Shown piece by piece: positions 9,049-18,543 of a stretch of DNA of 64,000 nt. The stretch lies in NCBI RefSeq assembly GCF_003952465.1, contig NZ_CP034448.1:3139001-3203000 (forward strand), read 5' to 3'. The position numbers and the translations under genes are program-made. The notes under the pieces were generated by a model. That model saw only the letters and a program-made list of their open reading frames with translations, did not search any database and had not been told where the DNA came from. The DNA is from Mesorhizobium sp. M1B.F.Ca.ET.045.04.1.1. GTDB lineage: Bacteria; Pseudomonadota; Alphaproteobacteria; Rhizobiales; Rhizobiaceae. Position 1 is the stretch's first letter. Each line of letters starts with the position of its first letter.

Positions 9049-9492
9049 TCAGGTCGACCGGGCGTAGATCGCCTCCATGGAAAAGAAGCCTGTGACCGCT
9101 GCAAGGTCGAAGTTCGTGATCAGTTTCTGGTAGAAGGCATCGTAGCCGGACATGCCTTGCGTCACGACCTTGATCAGGTAGTCCCAATCTCTGCCGATCC
9201 GATAGAAATCGATCACCTCCGGCAACCGCTCGACATGGGCGCGGAAAGCCTCACTCCTTTTCTTGGAATGATGACGAGTGCGGATCATGACGAAGACGGT
9301 CAGGTCGAACCCCAGCGCGTGGAGATCGCTATTGCTGTTCGACCCGCGGATCAGGCCAAGCGAGTGGAGGCGCTGGAGCCGCCGCCAGCAAGCATTCTGA
9401 GACAAGCCGACCCTCTCCGCCAAATCTCGCTGCGAGAGATTCGGGTCGGCCCAGAAGTGCGCAGCAATTTTGGGTGAACGACAGCATCAATA
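9049..9492 (-). pseudogene. Lrp/AsnC-family regulator with a broken 5' end
   Basis: The frame gives the second half of the helix-turn-helix (DLAERVGLSQNACWRRLQRL) and a normal Lrp ligand-binding domain. Upstream, in-frame codons continue through PKIAAHFWADPNLSQRD but reach a TGA at 9487-9489 with no ATG or GTG. The usual first residues (IDAVV, in place of a typical LDAIDRK) appear one frame over at about 9478-9492. A single-base indel near 9475 therefore seems to separate start and body. A TTG at 9423 would give only a half HTH. Either a pseudogene or a sequencing error. Confidence 0.6.
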
Positions 9493-9499
9493 CAAAGAT

Positions 9500-10642
9500 T
9501 TAAAGCGCGTCGCCTAAATCCCTTTCGTCGTGACACGCTTTAGCGGGAGCTGCTCGGCGCGAAGCGACCCGTAGCCCGGCAGAATCGAAGAGATGCATCC
9601 GCTCCGGCGGCAGAACGAGATTGATCGGCTGACCTTGCGTTTGAACTTCCTGGCGCTTGAGCACCGCGACCAGTCTGTTGTCGCCGGCGATGGTGGCGTG
9701 GACAACGGTTTCCGGTCCGAGCGCTTCGGCCAGCGTCACCCGTGCTTCGACCGACCCCTTACTGGCGTCCGAGAGCTCGATGTCATGCGGCCGTATGCCA
9801 AGTGTGACCTCATCTCCGGGCTTCAGCGCAGCCCCGTCGGCCGCAATCGCGGCCGAAAGCCCGCCCGGACCTTCGACGTGCACCTGCGTGCCGCTGGCGG
9901 AACGCACCTTGACCGGCAAAAGGTTCATGCGCGGAGCGCCGATGAAGCCGGCGACGAACAGGTTTGCCGGTGCGTTGTAGAGGTCCAGCGGCCGGCCGAC
10001 CTGCTCGATCCGCCCTGACCGCATCACCACGATGCGGTCCGCCAGCGTCATCGCCTCGACCTGGTCATGAGTCACATAGATCATCGTGGTTGCCAGCCGT
10101 TTGTGCAGCGCAGCCAATTCGGCGCGCGTCGAGATGCGAAGTTCGGCGTCGAGGTTGGACAGCGGTTCATCGAGCAGAAAAGCGGTCGGATTGCGCACCA
10201 CCGCACGGCCAATCGCTACGCGCTGCTTCTGCCCGCCCGACAGTTGACCGGGCCGGCGATCGAGATAAGGCGCAATGTCCAGCATGCGCGCCGCTTCAAT
10301 GATGCGCGCGTCGATCTCGGCTTTCGGCATGCGGATGTTTTCGAGCCCGAAGGCAAGGTTCTGCCGCACGCTCATATGCGGATAGAGCGCATAGGACTGG
10401 AAGACCATCGCCAGTCCGCGCCGCGCGGCCGAAACCTCGGTGACATCGGCGCCGTCGATCTCGATCCTGCCGCCAGTCGGCCGATCGAGCCCGGCGATCA
10501 GGCGCAGCAGCGTGGACTTGCCGCAACCCGACGGACCGACGAGCACCAGCATCTCGCCGTTGCCGACGTCGAGATTGATGTCGTGCAGGATCTTCATCTT
10601 TCCGTAAGCGCGATCGATGTCGGTCAGCGTTATCCGTCCCAT
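9500..10642 (-). CDS. Sugar ABC transporter ATP-binding protein (UgpC/MsmK class)
   Basis: A 380-residue ABC ATPase with Walker A GPSGCGKSTLLR near residue 37, signature LSGGQKQR and Walker B FLLDEPLSNLD. The C-terminal regulatory TOBE-type domain contains LGIRPHDIEL. The class energises family-1 carbohydrate importers. It is the last gene of the minus-strand operon 18519-9500, seven bases after the second permease, so the importer most likely takes up the oligosaccharides or uronides handled by KduI and GH105. Confidence 0.92.
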   Translation of the reverse strand: MGRITLTDIDRAYGKMKILHDINLDVGNGEMLVLVGPSGCGKSTLLRLIAGLDRPTGGRIEIDGADVTEVSAARRGLAMVFQSYALYPHMSVRQNLAFGLENIRMPKAEIDARIIEAARMLDIAPYLDRRPGQLSGGQKQRVAIGRAVVRNPTAFLLDEPLSNLDAELRISTRAELAALHKRLATTMIYVTHDQVEAMTLADRIVVMRSGRIEQVGRPLDLYNAPANLFVAGFIGAPRMNLLPVKVRSASGTQVHVEGPGGLSAAIAADGAALKPGDEVTLGIRPHDIELSDASKGSVEARVTLAEALGPETVVHATIAGDNRLVAVLKRQEVQTQGQPINLVLPPERMHLFDSAGLRVASRRAAPAKACHDERDLGDAL

Positions 10643-10649
10643 GGGACCC

Positions 10650-11702
10650 TCATTTCAGCCCGGAACCGGCAATGCCGGACGTGATGTAGCGCTGCAGGAA
10701 GACGAAGACGAGAACGACGGGGATCATCGTCACAACGGTCATCGCCAGGATGTAATGCCACTGCACGTTGAGTTGGCCGGCATAGGTGTTGAGCCCGACC
10801 TGGAGCGTGTAGAGTTCCTTGCGCGACAGGACCACCAGCGGCCAAAGGAAATCGTTCCAGCGCCAGACGACCGAAAAGATCGCGAGCACCGCGAGAGCCG
10901 GCGCGGCAAGAGGCAGCACGATACGCCAGTAGATCTGCCACTCGGACGCATTGTCCATGCGCGCCGCGTCCAGCAGCTCGTCCGGGATGGTCAGCATATA
11001 TTGGCGCAACAGAAACACGCCGGTCGGCGTCGCCACCGTCGGCAGGATCACGCCCCACAGCGAATCGAGCAGGCCGACAGCGCTCACCACCGAATAGAGC
11101 GGCACCAGGATGACCGACAGCGGCACCATCAGCGTACCGACGATCAACAGCATTGTGAGATCGCGGCCGCGAAACCTGTATTTCGACAGGGCAAAGGCGG
11201 CCATCGAATTGGTGAGCAGCGTGATTAGCGTCGCCATTGCCGTCACGAAAACCGAATTGCGAAGATAGCGCAGGAAGTCGAAATGGACGAAGGGTTCGGT
11301 GTAGTTCTCCGTCGCGAAGCCGATTTCGCGCACCGGTTCACGGCTGGCGATGTTAACTTTCACGATATCGTTCGGCGCCTTCGGGTCCACCATCTGCGCC
11401 ACGGTGCCGATGCGGCGCAGCTCGGCCAGCAACTTGGTCGAGCCGTCCGGCAGCGTCACCCTATAGAGGGTGAGCGGCTTGTCGTGACCTTCTACCGTCA
11501 CCTGCTGGCTGACATAGGGCAGGATGGTCGGCGGGAACTCGGCAAGCTGTGCTGGCGTCTTGAACGACGAGCCCACCAGCCAGACGGCCGGGCCGAACAT
11601 GATCACCAGGCCGCCGGTGAGCCACAGCCAGCTCACGATGTCCGTCCAATGCCAGCCCCTCCCCCCGCGCCGGCGGGTCAGGAATGTCGCGACGCCGCTC
11701 AT
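10650..11702 (-). CDS. Sugar ABC transporter permease (MalG-like)
   Basis: A 350-residue inner-membrane protein. The coupling loop EAA-type motif is seen as LDAARMDNASEWQIYWRIVL, and the membrane segments follow the MalG pattern. Between the first and second membrane segments there is an unusually large periplasmic insert (about residues 45-125). Its ATG overlaps the stop of the previous permease (ATGA at 11699-11702). Confidence 0.9.
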   Translation of the reverse strand: MSGVATFLTRRRGGRGWHWTDIVSWLWLTGGLVIMFGPAVWLVGSSFKTPAQLAEFPPTILPYVSQQVTVEGHDKPLTLYRVTLPDGSTKLLAELRRIGTVAQMVDPKAPNDIVKVNIASREPVREIGFATENYTEPFVHFDFLRYLRNSVFVTAMATLITLLTNSMAAFALSKYRFRGRDLTMLLIVGTLMVPLSVILVPLYSVVSAVGLLDSLWGVILPTVATPTGVFLLRQYMLTIPDELLDAARMDNASEWQIYWRIVLPLAAPALAVLAIFSVVWRWNDFLWPLVVLSRKELYTLQVGLNTYAGQLNVQWHYILAMTVVTMIPVVLVFVFLQRYITSGIAGSGLK

Positions 11703-12721
11703 TCGCGCGCTCCCTTCCGCTCGCCGCGGCGCCCGGCCTGCAGCTGAAGCAGGGTAAGCACAACCAGTACCAGCCCCATCAGGATGGAAGCCGCCGAAGC
11801 CAACCCCGGATTGCGCAGCAGCGAGGCGAAGCCGATCTCATAGATGTATTGCGTGAGATAGAGGGTGGAGGTGCCCGGCCCTCCTCCCGTCAGCACATAG
11901 ACCTCGTCGAAGATTTGCACTGCGCGGATCAGCGCCAGCACGATGACGACAAGCAGGTTCGGCATCAGAAGCGGCAGCGTGATGCGCCAGAATACCCGCG
12001 CCGGTTTGGTGCCGTCCATCTCGGCTGCTTCGTAAAGGTCGCGCGGGATCGCCTGCAGGCCGGCAAGCAGTATGAGTGTATAGAAGCCCATATGGGCCCA
12101 GACCGAAACGCTGACGGCGGCGGTGAAGGCCCAGAAACGATCGGTCAGCCAGTTGTACGGCTCGCCTCCCATGTCGTGGACGATCAGGTTCAGCAGCCCC
12201 TGGCGTTGCAGGATCCAGCGCCAGATCAGGCCGGTGACAACGGGCGACAGCAGCACCGGAAAGAAGAACACCGCGCGCCAGAAACTGCGCCCCACGATCT
12301 CTCGGTTGAGGATCAGCGCGGTTGCGATCGACACGATCGTCATCAGCGCCACCTGCACGACGACGAACAGACCCGTATTGTGCGCGGCCTTCCAGAAAAG
12401 GTCCTCGCGGCACGTGGCAGGGTCCAGATAGCTGCCGCAGTCGAGCAGGCGCTGATATTGCTCCAGCCCGACATAGGTGCGGTCCTGCAGGAAGTAGGCC
12501 GTTCCGGAGGTGGCCGAATAGAAGAAATTGATGACGAGCGGCACCAGCACGAAGATGCCGAAGATCGCCATGTTCGGGGCAAGGAAGAAGGCGGCCATGC
12601 CGCCGGTACCCGTCGCCCGCTGCCAGGACTTGAGCGGCACGTTGACGATCGATGCAAGCCAGACGACCGGCGCGGCGAGAGCGGCGCCGGTCCATGCCTT
12701 GAGCGGCGCGGCGGCGCTCAC
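11699..12721 (-). CDS. Sugar ABC transporter permease (MalF-like)
   Basis: 340 residues when started at the GTG at 12721, which overlaps the binding-protein stop as GTGA; longer frames would run into that gene. It has about six membrane spans, a periplasmic insert, and the coupling motif YEAAEMDGTKPARVFWRITL. Partner of the MalG-like permease next to it. Confidence 0.9.
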   Translation of the reverse strand: MSAAAPLKAWTGAALAAPVVWLASIVNVPLKSWQRATGTGGMAAFFLAPNMAIFGIFVLVPLVINFFYSATSGTAYFLQDRTYVGLEQYQRLLDCGSYLDPATCREDLFWKAAHNTGLFVVVQVALMTIVSIATALILNREIVGRSFWRAVFFFPVLLSPVVTGLIWRWILQRQGLLNLIVHDMGGEPYNWLTDRFWAFTAAVSVSVWAHMGFYTLILLAGLQAIPRDLYEAAEMDGTKPARVFWRITLPLLMPNLLVVIVLALIRAVQIFDEVYVLTGGGPGTSTLYLTQYIYEIGFASLLRNPGLASAASILMGLVLVVLTLLQLQAGRRGERKGARE

Positions 12722-13986
12722 TTGGCCTCTGCGACCTTGTCGGCGATGTCCTGGTCGATCTTGCCCCAGGCTTCGTCGAGCGTGAGCTCGCCGGCCATCA
12801 CCTGGCTGACACGGGTCACCAGCGCGGCATAGTAGGCGTTGGCCCACTTCCACGGCGGCAGCGCGTCGGCCGCCGGCAGCGTCTCACTTGCGGCCTTGAC
12901 GAACTTGTCGAGCGCCGGACCGACATTCTTGTCGGTCGAAACCCACTTCAGTCCGCCTTTCTCGATCACGCCCTTGTGCGCCGGCAGGAACAGCGTGCGC
13001 TCGCTGAACTCCTTCACGATATCTTCGCGGGCCAGATAATCCATGACCTTGGCGACATCCTTGGGATTCTTCGTGTATTTGATGGCGACCAGCGCTGCGC
13101 CGCCTTTCACGCCCGAGCAGCCAGCGGTGCCGCAGGGCGAGCCGGTCGCCACCCAGTCGAAACTGTCGCCGATCTTGGTCGAGAGATTGGCAACCTGCCA
13201 GCTTCCCGAATAGTAGAACGGGATCTGCGCGTTGATGAAATCGTCGGCGGCGGCACGGTAGGTCGAGCCTGCCGCGGACACCCAGGTGTCCTTCAGCATC
13301 AGCCCCTTTGCAGTCCAGTCGACCAGCTTGGTCACGAAAGCCTTGGTACCGTCGTCCACTTTTGCCGCCATGCCATCGGATCCGATGTAATTCGCCCCAT
13401 AGGAGACATTCGGACCCGAAATGCGGTGACCGGAACGGTCGATCGCGAAGGCAGCGGGGAGCTGCTGGCTCTTCGCTACCTCGGCGGCGGCTGCGATCCA
13501 GTCGTCCCAGCTTGCCCTGTCGCCGGGTAACGCCACGCCGGCCTGTTCGAACAGCGTCTTGTTGGCGAAGCCGCCGGTGAGCGTGAGCTGGGTCATGAAA
13601 CCGGGAATGGCTTTGGAGCCGTCGGGTCGCATCCAGTCCAGCGTGTCGCCGAAATTGTCATCCCAGTATTTCGGATCAGCCACCAGCGGCCTGAGATCGA
13701 GCCAGTGCTGGGCGAGCTCCTTGATGTTGGTGACGCGGGCGATATCCGGTCCCTGACCGGCTTCGAGCTGGATGGGCAGCTGTTCCTGGATCACCTTGTA
13801 GGCGACGTTGTCGAGCGTGACGTGGATGTCCGGGTTGTCCTTCATGAAGCGGTTAAGAAGGTCCTGGATGACATCGCCTTCGACACCGTCCGAGTACCAC
13901 ATGATGCGCACATCGCCGGCAAAGGCGCTGGTCGATGCGAGCAGGCTGACCGATATCGCGGCCAGCAAAGTGCGGGTCTTGGTCAT
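12718..13986 (-). CDS. Sugar ABC transporter substrate-binding protein (family 1)
   Basis: A 422-residue periplasmic protein with signal peptide MTKTRTLLAAISVSLLASTS and a likely cut after AFA. The body shows the family-1 signature region (IQLEAGQGPDIARV, then a late Tyr/Trp-rich C-terminus). Its place between a glycan-active gene and two permeases suggests a saccharide ligand, perhaps a short galacturonide or rhamnogalacturonide; the ligand is inference. Confidence 0.9.
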   Translation of the reverse strand: MTKTRTLLAAISVSLLASTSAFAGDVRIMWYSDGVEGDVIQDLLNRFMKDNPDIHVTLDNVAYKVIQEQLPIQLEAGQGPDIARVTNIKELAQHWLDLRPLVADPKYWDDNFGDTLDWMRPDGSKAIPGFMTQLTLTGGFANKTLFEQAGVALPGDRASWDDWIAAAAEVAKSQQLPAAFAIDRSGHRISGPNVSYGANYIGSDGMAAKVDDGTKAFVTKLVDWTAKGLMLKDTWVSAAGSTYRAAADDFINAQIPFYYSGSWQVANLSTKIGDSFDWVATGSPCGTAGCSGVKGGAALVAIKYTKNPKDVAKVMDYLAREDIVKEFSERTLFLPAHKGVIEKGGLKWVSTDKNVGPALDKFVKAASETLPAADALPPWKWANAYYAALVTRVSQVMAGELTLDEAWGKIDQDIADKVAEAK

Positions 13987-14073
13987 GCTTTGTCTCCTCC
14001 TTTGTCCGGGGCCGCGCCCCGACCGTTCAAGCCGCCCCGCCCTCTCCTCTCGAGGGCCGCAGCCGATTTCCTC

Positions 14074-16452
14074 CTATTCCTGGCGTTTCATGCGTGTCGC
14101 ATCGCCGCGCACGGTCCAGTTGGCCGGATCGAGCATCCGCCCCTCAGCCACGACCCTTGCGTCGGCGAAGAAACGCACGGTGCCGTATTCCGGATCTTCG
14201 ACAATCAGTTCGCCCTGGGAGCCCGACCGCACGGACAGGTCCGCGAAAGCGGCCGCCCAGGCATCGAGCGTTTGCAGATCGGCGGTCCGGTCGCCGAGGC
14301 GAACGATCCATGTCGCCCTGCGGCTCGCTGCCCGCAACTCGTTGCCGGCCGTCGGACCGGTCTTGACCGGCGTCAGGGGCACATCGGTTTTCAGCATGGC
14401 GAAAGCATCGCCCGATTGCGCGAACGCCCGATGCCCATCCACGCGCACGGCCTCGAACACAGCCGCCGGAAACCAGGCGTGCGTGAAGTCAGGTTGCTCA
14501 TCCGAGCAGGTGAAGCTGACCACGGCGAGGTCGCGGTATTGGTGGACCCGCGGCAAGGTACCGGAGCCGCCCCAGTAGGACGGCCTGCCATATCCCGACT
14601 GCAGGACTTCGCCCGGATGGTTGATCCAGATCTGCGCATACGGATTTCTGCCCAGCCGGGCGTGGATCACAGTTTCCTGATAACCCCACTGGTTCCAGCG
14701 ATACCCGGCCGCGCTGCCCATCGCATGGTGACGCGTCTTGTGGTGATAGAGCCGCGCAAAGCGGTCCTGTCCCTGCGCGAAAGTCCATTCCCAGGCAATA
14801 TCATCGGTGATGGAGGCAATCGCCGCCAGCTCGGCTGGAACGCTCATGCCGTGGTCACGCAGGCAGAGTGCAAGCTGCGGCAATGCGTGGAAGCGCATGC
14901 CGTAATTGCCCTTGCCCCAGACCATGCGGCAAACGCCCGATAGCTCGAGCGAGCGCGCGGCGCGCAGCGTGTGCTCATAGGAGCGGCCCTGCGCGCCGGT
15001 GAGGATGCCGTGATGGGCCGAGCGGGCGACGATTTCCAGCAGGCGAATGACCGCTTTGCCGGCGCGTTCCGCGATGTCCCTGTCCGGAGCCAGCGCGTGG
15101 AGCGCGCAAAGGCCCTTGAGGTCGATCGGGAAGTAGGGCGCCGAATTGAACTCGGCCATTTCCCATGCCTCGAAATGATCGAGCCAGGCCCGCACCCGCG
15201 CGGCCCCGACGGCGGAGTGCTCGCGGCCAGGGCGGCCCGAGCGCACGAAGCGCGCTTCCGGCAGAAGGGCGCCGGCAATATAGGCAGCGGTGTGAAAGAG
15301 CAGCGCGTGGTTCTCGGAGAAATACCACTGCACGTCATTGCCGGGCTCGTCCATCCAATAGCGGTAGCCGAGGATGGCCTTGTCGACACGCGCGCGCAGG
15401 TCTGCTTCCAGCCGTTCGCCATAAGCCTTGCGGCACCACAGCAACGGCACCAGGATGAAATCGGCGCAATCGTGACAATCCTCGATCGCCGGCAGCGAAC
15501 CGGAGATCATGGCGTCTATCTCGGCGCCCGCCTGCCCGATCGCCAGCCGCGCCAGCGCGCGTACCGTGTCGGCCTCAGCGCGATCGGCGACTTCATTGAG
15601 CGCCTCGTCAATGCGCGCGGCGAGCGTTTTCGGCGCGGCGCCCTGGCGGCGCGCGTGGCAGATTTCCACGCCGAAGACGCGCGATGCGGCGTGGGCTCCG
15701 ACTGTCAGCGTTACCTTGAAATGACGAAAGTCGGCGGGCAACTGCTCGGTGTCGGCGATCGGCAGACGCTTCTGGCCAGCGGGCAGGGCGAAGTCGAAGC
15801 GCACCGGCGCCTCGATCGACATGAAATCGCCCTCGATCTCGACCGCGACCGCGGCGTCGCGCGGCAGGGACACGCCGGTGATCAGCGCCACCTCGCCGCC
15901 GTCATAGGCGGGATGCTCGAAACGCATGTCGTCGAGCGCCGCCTCCATCGCATCGGCGACCGCGCCCTCGACCTCGATCGGCAGCGCGACCGCAGCAGTC
16001 GGACCTGACAGAAAGTCGAGCTGGAAATAGTAGCGGGCATCGCGTTCGGCGAGATCGTCGAACCATATCCGGATTTCGTTGCGACCGGTCTTTAGTATGA
16101 TCTTGAAGTCCTCGGCGCTTTCAAGATTGCGGCCGTAGGGCGCCATCCAGCCGGCCTCCTCGCCGTTGGCGAAAAGTATGGCGCCGCCGCAGGTGCGCAG
16201 CCGCACCAGCGCCTCGCCGGCCGACGCAGCGTCGATGGTCGTCTCGGCCCAGGTCCCTAGCACCGTCGGCCGGAACCAGAAGCCTGACAGGTCGATGCGC
16301 GGCGAGGCGAAGGGTAGCCAGATGCGCCCGCCGCTGACTTCGGAGCCGACCTGAGGGCGCTTGCCGCGACGTTCCGCTGCGAATTGCGTGCGGCACGGAT
16401 ATTCATGCGGAATGAAATTCTTGTGCTTGGTCAGGAAGAAGAAGGGGTCCAT
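14074..16452 (-). CDS. Large uncharacterised protein in a uronate/pectin operon (probable glycan-active enzyme)
   Basis: A 792-residue protein without signal peptide that I cannot assign to a named family. The N-terminal third looks beta-rich; the middle (residues about 280-620) looks helical and is rich in aromatic, His and Asp residues, for example YWMDEPGNDVQWYFSENHAL and YHHKTRHHAMGSAAGYRWNQ, which recalls alpha/alpha-toroid lyases and hydrolases such as heparinase-like enzymes. The C-terminal part again looks beta-rich. Cytoplasmic location, KduI and GH105 neighbours and the adjacent ABC importer suggest it cuts or isomerises imported unsaturated oligosaccharides. GAGGGGGAG runs almost directly into the ATG, and its start overlaps the tiny ORF upstream by 22 bases. 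Confidence 0.7.
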   Translation of the reverse strand: MDPFFFLTKHKNFIPHEYPCRTQFAAERRGKRPQVGSEVSGGRIWLPFASPRIDLSGFWFRPTVLGTWAETTIDAASAGEALVRLRTCGGAILFANGEEAGWMAPYGRNLESAEDFKIILKTGRNEIRIWFDDLAERDARYYFQLDFLSGPTAAVALPIEVEGAVADAMEAALDDMRFEHPAYDGGEVALITGVSLPRDAAVAVEIEGDFMSIEAPVRFDFALPAGQKRLPIADTEQLPADFRHFKVTLTVGAHAASRVFGVEICHARRQGAAPKTLAARIDEALNEVADRAEADTVRALARLAIGQAGAEIDAMISGSLPAIEDCHDCADFILVPLLWCRKAYGERLEADLRARVDKAILGYRYWMDEPGNDVQWYFSENHALLFHTAAYIAGALLPEARFVRSGRPGREHSAVGAARVRAWLDHFEAWEMAEFNSAPYFPIDLKGLCALHALAPDRDIAERAGKAVIRLLEIVARSAHHGILTGAQGRSYEHTLRAARSLELSGVCRMVWGKGNYGMRFHALPQLALCLRDHGMSVPAELAAIASITDDIAWEWTFAQGQDRFARLYHHKTRHHAMGSAAGYRWNQWGYQETVIHARLGRNPYAQIWINHPGEVLQSGYGRPSYWGGSGTLPRVHQYRDLAVVSFTCSDEQPDFTHAWFPAAVFEAVRVDGHRAFAQSGDAFAMLKTDVPLTPVKTGPTAGNELRAASRRATWIVRLGDRTADLQTLDAWAAAFADLSVRSGSQGELIVEDPEYGTVRFFADARVVAEGRMLDPANWTVRGDATRMKRQE

Positions 16453-16592
16453 CTCCCCCTCATGGGCTGATCGGCCACATCGTAGCGCCGCTCGGCGATC
16501 GACCCGAGCCGCCAGTAGACGACCGGCTGTCCCGCCGCAAGCGGCCTGCGCAATGTAAAGCCGGGTTCGACGCTTTGGGCGGCCGCGTTCAT
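16431..16592 (-). CDS. Tiny ORF (53 residues) wedged between kduI and the 792-residue gene
   Basis: Starts at an ATG that overlaps the KduI stop (ATGA, 16589-16592) and ends 22 bases inside the next gene: MNAAAQSVEPGFTLRRPLAA and onward to WTPSSS. Both junctions have the overlaps typical of coupled operon genes. Codon use looks like its neighbours. No family is recognised. It may be a real small protein or a translational relay between the two large genes. Confidence 0.5.
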   Translation of the reverse strand: MNAAAQSVEPGFTLRRPLAAGQPVVYWRLGSIAERRYDVADQPMRGRWTPSSS

Positions 16593-17422
16593 CTCAGATC
16601 CCTCACGGCTACCGGATCGACATCGGTGTAGGCCTGGTTTTCGCCGGTCATGCCCCAGACGAAGGCGTAGGGGCCGGTGCCGGCGCCCATATGGATCGAC
16701 CAGGCCGGCGACAGGACGACATCGCCGTCGGCGACCATCAGATGGCGAGTATTGTCGGGCCGGCCCATCAGGTGGACGACCTGATCGGCAGCAGCAAGGT
16801 CGAAATAGCAGTAGGCCTCCATGCGCCGCTCATGCAGATGCGGCGGCACGGTGTTCCACACGCTGCCCGGCGCGAGATCGGTGATGCCCATCAACAAAAG
16901 GCATGATGGAGCCACTTCGGGGTGGATATACATGCGCAGCGTGCGCCTGTTTGCGCGCGCTTCCTCGCCCAGCACCAGCGGCTTGGCTTCGCTCCTGGAG
17001 ATGAGACGGTGGGGAATGTCGGCACCGGCCGGCACCGAGTTCATGTAGAAGCGCGCCGGCCTCTGCGGATCGTCGCTCTCCAACACCACCTCGCGCGCGC
17101 CACGTCCGATATAGGCGACGTCGCGGTTGGCCAGGGCAAAGCGCATGCCGTCCACGGCGACCGTGCCACTGCCGCCGAGATTGGCGATACCCATCTCGCG
17201 CGCCGTGAAGAAGAAGGGAGTGCCAACATCGGCCCCGCTGCCGAACATCAGCGGTTTGGCGAGCGGAACCGCGCCGCCGACGATCATGCGATCGACATGG
17301 GTGTAGACGAATTCGATCTCGTCCGGTCGGAATAGGCCGCCGACCAGGAATTCGGCTCTCAGCCGCTCCGTATCCATGCCGGCAATGTCGGCTGGCGATG
17401 CGCCGTAGAGCGTTCGCATCAT
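16589..17422 (-). CDS. kduI: 5-keto-4-deoxyuronate isomerase (4-deoxy-L-threo-5-hexosulose-uronate ketol-isomerase)
   Basis: 277 residues, the usual KduI length. The cupin zinc site is visible: HLHERRMEAYCYFD gives two His and a Glu, and SPAWSIHMG supplies the last His. KduI converts 5-keto-4-deoxyuronate, the monomer released from unsaturated galacturonides, to 3-deoxy-D-glycero-2,5-hexodiulosonate. The ATG at 17422 is chosen because it overlaps the GH105 stop (ATGA). No kduD or KDG kinase gene is seen nearby, so later steps must be encoded elsewhere. Confidence 0.93.
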   Translation of the reverse strand: MMRTLYGASPADIAGMDTERLRAEFLVGGLFRPDEIEFVYTHVDRMIVGGAVPLAKPLMFGSGADVGTPFFFTAREMGIANLGGSGTVAVDGMRFALANRDVAYIGRGAREVVLESDDPQRPARFYMNSVPAGADIPHRLISRSEAKPLVLGEEARANRRTLRMYIHPEVAPSCLLLMGITDLAPGSVWNTVPPHLHERRMEAYCYFDLAAADQVVHLMGRPDNTRHLMVADGDVVLSPAWSIHMGAGTGPYAFVWGMTGENQAYTDVDPVAVRDLR

Positions 17423-18519
17423 GCCGCTTCCACTTTCGACTGCAGATGCCGCGCCCCTTCGGTCAGGCACAGGATCGCCAGCGCCTGCCCGTAGCCCGTC
17501 GGATGGATCGGGATGTCTCGGTAGAACTGCAGGTCGTGGCCCATGCGCGTGCCGTAGGACACATTCGCCACAACCCCTTTGTCGTCGATGTTGGCGACCA
17601 CCGCCTCCAGGGCGCGGAGACCGGCGGCCCTGCATTGCGCCGGACCGATTCCGAGCCTTGCGGCCTTCAGCAGCCCATAGCCGAAACCGGCCGTGGCGGA
17701 GATCTCTTCGTAGGAGCCTGGATCGTCGAGCAAGGTGCGCCATGCCCCCGACTCGGACTGGAGCCCGAGCAGCGCCTTGATCTGCGTCTCCAGTATGCCG
17801 AGCAAGTAGCTCCGCACCGAGGGCGTGATCTCGGCGAACTCCACCAGGTCGAGGATGCCCACCGTGATCCAGGCATTGCCTCTGCCCCAGAGCGCGCGGG
17901 CGAAATTGTGCCGGCCATCGAACGTCCAGCCGTGGAACCACAGCCCCGATGCCGGATCGGCGAGATAGCGGGCATGGACGAGGAACTGCCGTTCCGCCTC
18001 CTCGACGAAGCGGCGCTGACCGGCGGCCTGTCCGTAGGATGCAAGAAACAGCGCCACCATGAACAGCGTGTCGTCCCACAATTCGTCATCGTTGACGCGG
18101 TCCGAAACATTGTGCTGGAAGCCGCCTTCGGGCGTTCGCGGCATGGCCGTGACCACCCGCTCGGCCCATTCGCGCAAGACCGGCTCGAAGCGCGGCTGGC
18201 GCCGGCGCCGCCACAATTCGCTCAGCGCCAGTAACGGCGCGGTGGTGTTGACGTTGATTGCAGGCAGTCCGGCCGCGATGCGCCGGTCGAACCACGCCTC
18301 GATCGTCTGCAGCAAGCGATCCTCGCCCGTCTGCGCCCATAGCCGGACCAGGCCATAGAGTCCGACGCCCTGCGGCCATTCCCAGCTGTCGAAGCTGACG
18401 TAGTCTCCCGGCGTCCCGTCGAGATTGGGTTCATCGAACCGCCCGTCATGGCGCAGGCCGGTCATGCCGGCCACGAGACTCGCAAGCGCGGAATTCAGGC
18501 GTTCGGCCGAAAGCGGCAT
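17419..18519 (-). CDS. Unsaturated rhamnogalacturonyl/glucuronyl hydrolase (GH105/GH88 type)
   Basis: 366 residues from the ATG at 18519, which has GAGGAG just before it. The alpha/alpha-barrel pattern and the segment VNDDELWDDTLFMVALFLAS, containing the Asp region used for catalysis in this clan, plus WGRGNAWITVG and IHPTGYGQAL, match YteR-type hydrolases. These remove the unsaturated uronic acid made by pectin lyases from the non-reducing end, feeding KduI. No signal peptide, so action is cytoplasmic. First gene of the operon and divergent from a LacI regulator. Confidence 0.88.
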   Translation of the reverse strand: MPLSAERLNSALASLVAGMTGLRHDGRFDEPNLDGTPGDYVSFDSWEWPQGVGLYGLVRLWAQTGEDRLLQTIEAWFDRRIAAGLPAINVNTTAPLLALSELWRRRRQPRFEPVLREWAERVVTAMPRTPEGGFQHNVSDRVNDDELWDDTLFMVALFLASYGQAAGQRRFVEEAERQFLVHARYLADPASGLWFHGWTFDGRHNFARALWGRGNAWITVGILDLVEFAEITPSVRSYLLGILETQIKALLGLQSESGAWRTLLDDPGSYEEISATAGFGYGLLKAARLGIGPAQCRAAGLRALEAVVANIDDKGVVANVSYGTRMGHDLQFYRDIPIHPTGYGQALAILCLTEGARHLQSKVEAA

Positions 18520-18543
18520 CACTCCTCCTGTTTCTTCCGCCTC

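Noticed and set aside
11684..14943. Plus-strand open frames of 382 and 412 residues
   Set aside because: Antisense to clear ABC transporter genes; very His/Arg/Gln-rich, no ribosome site.
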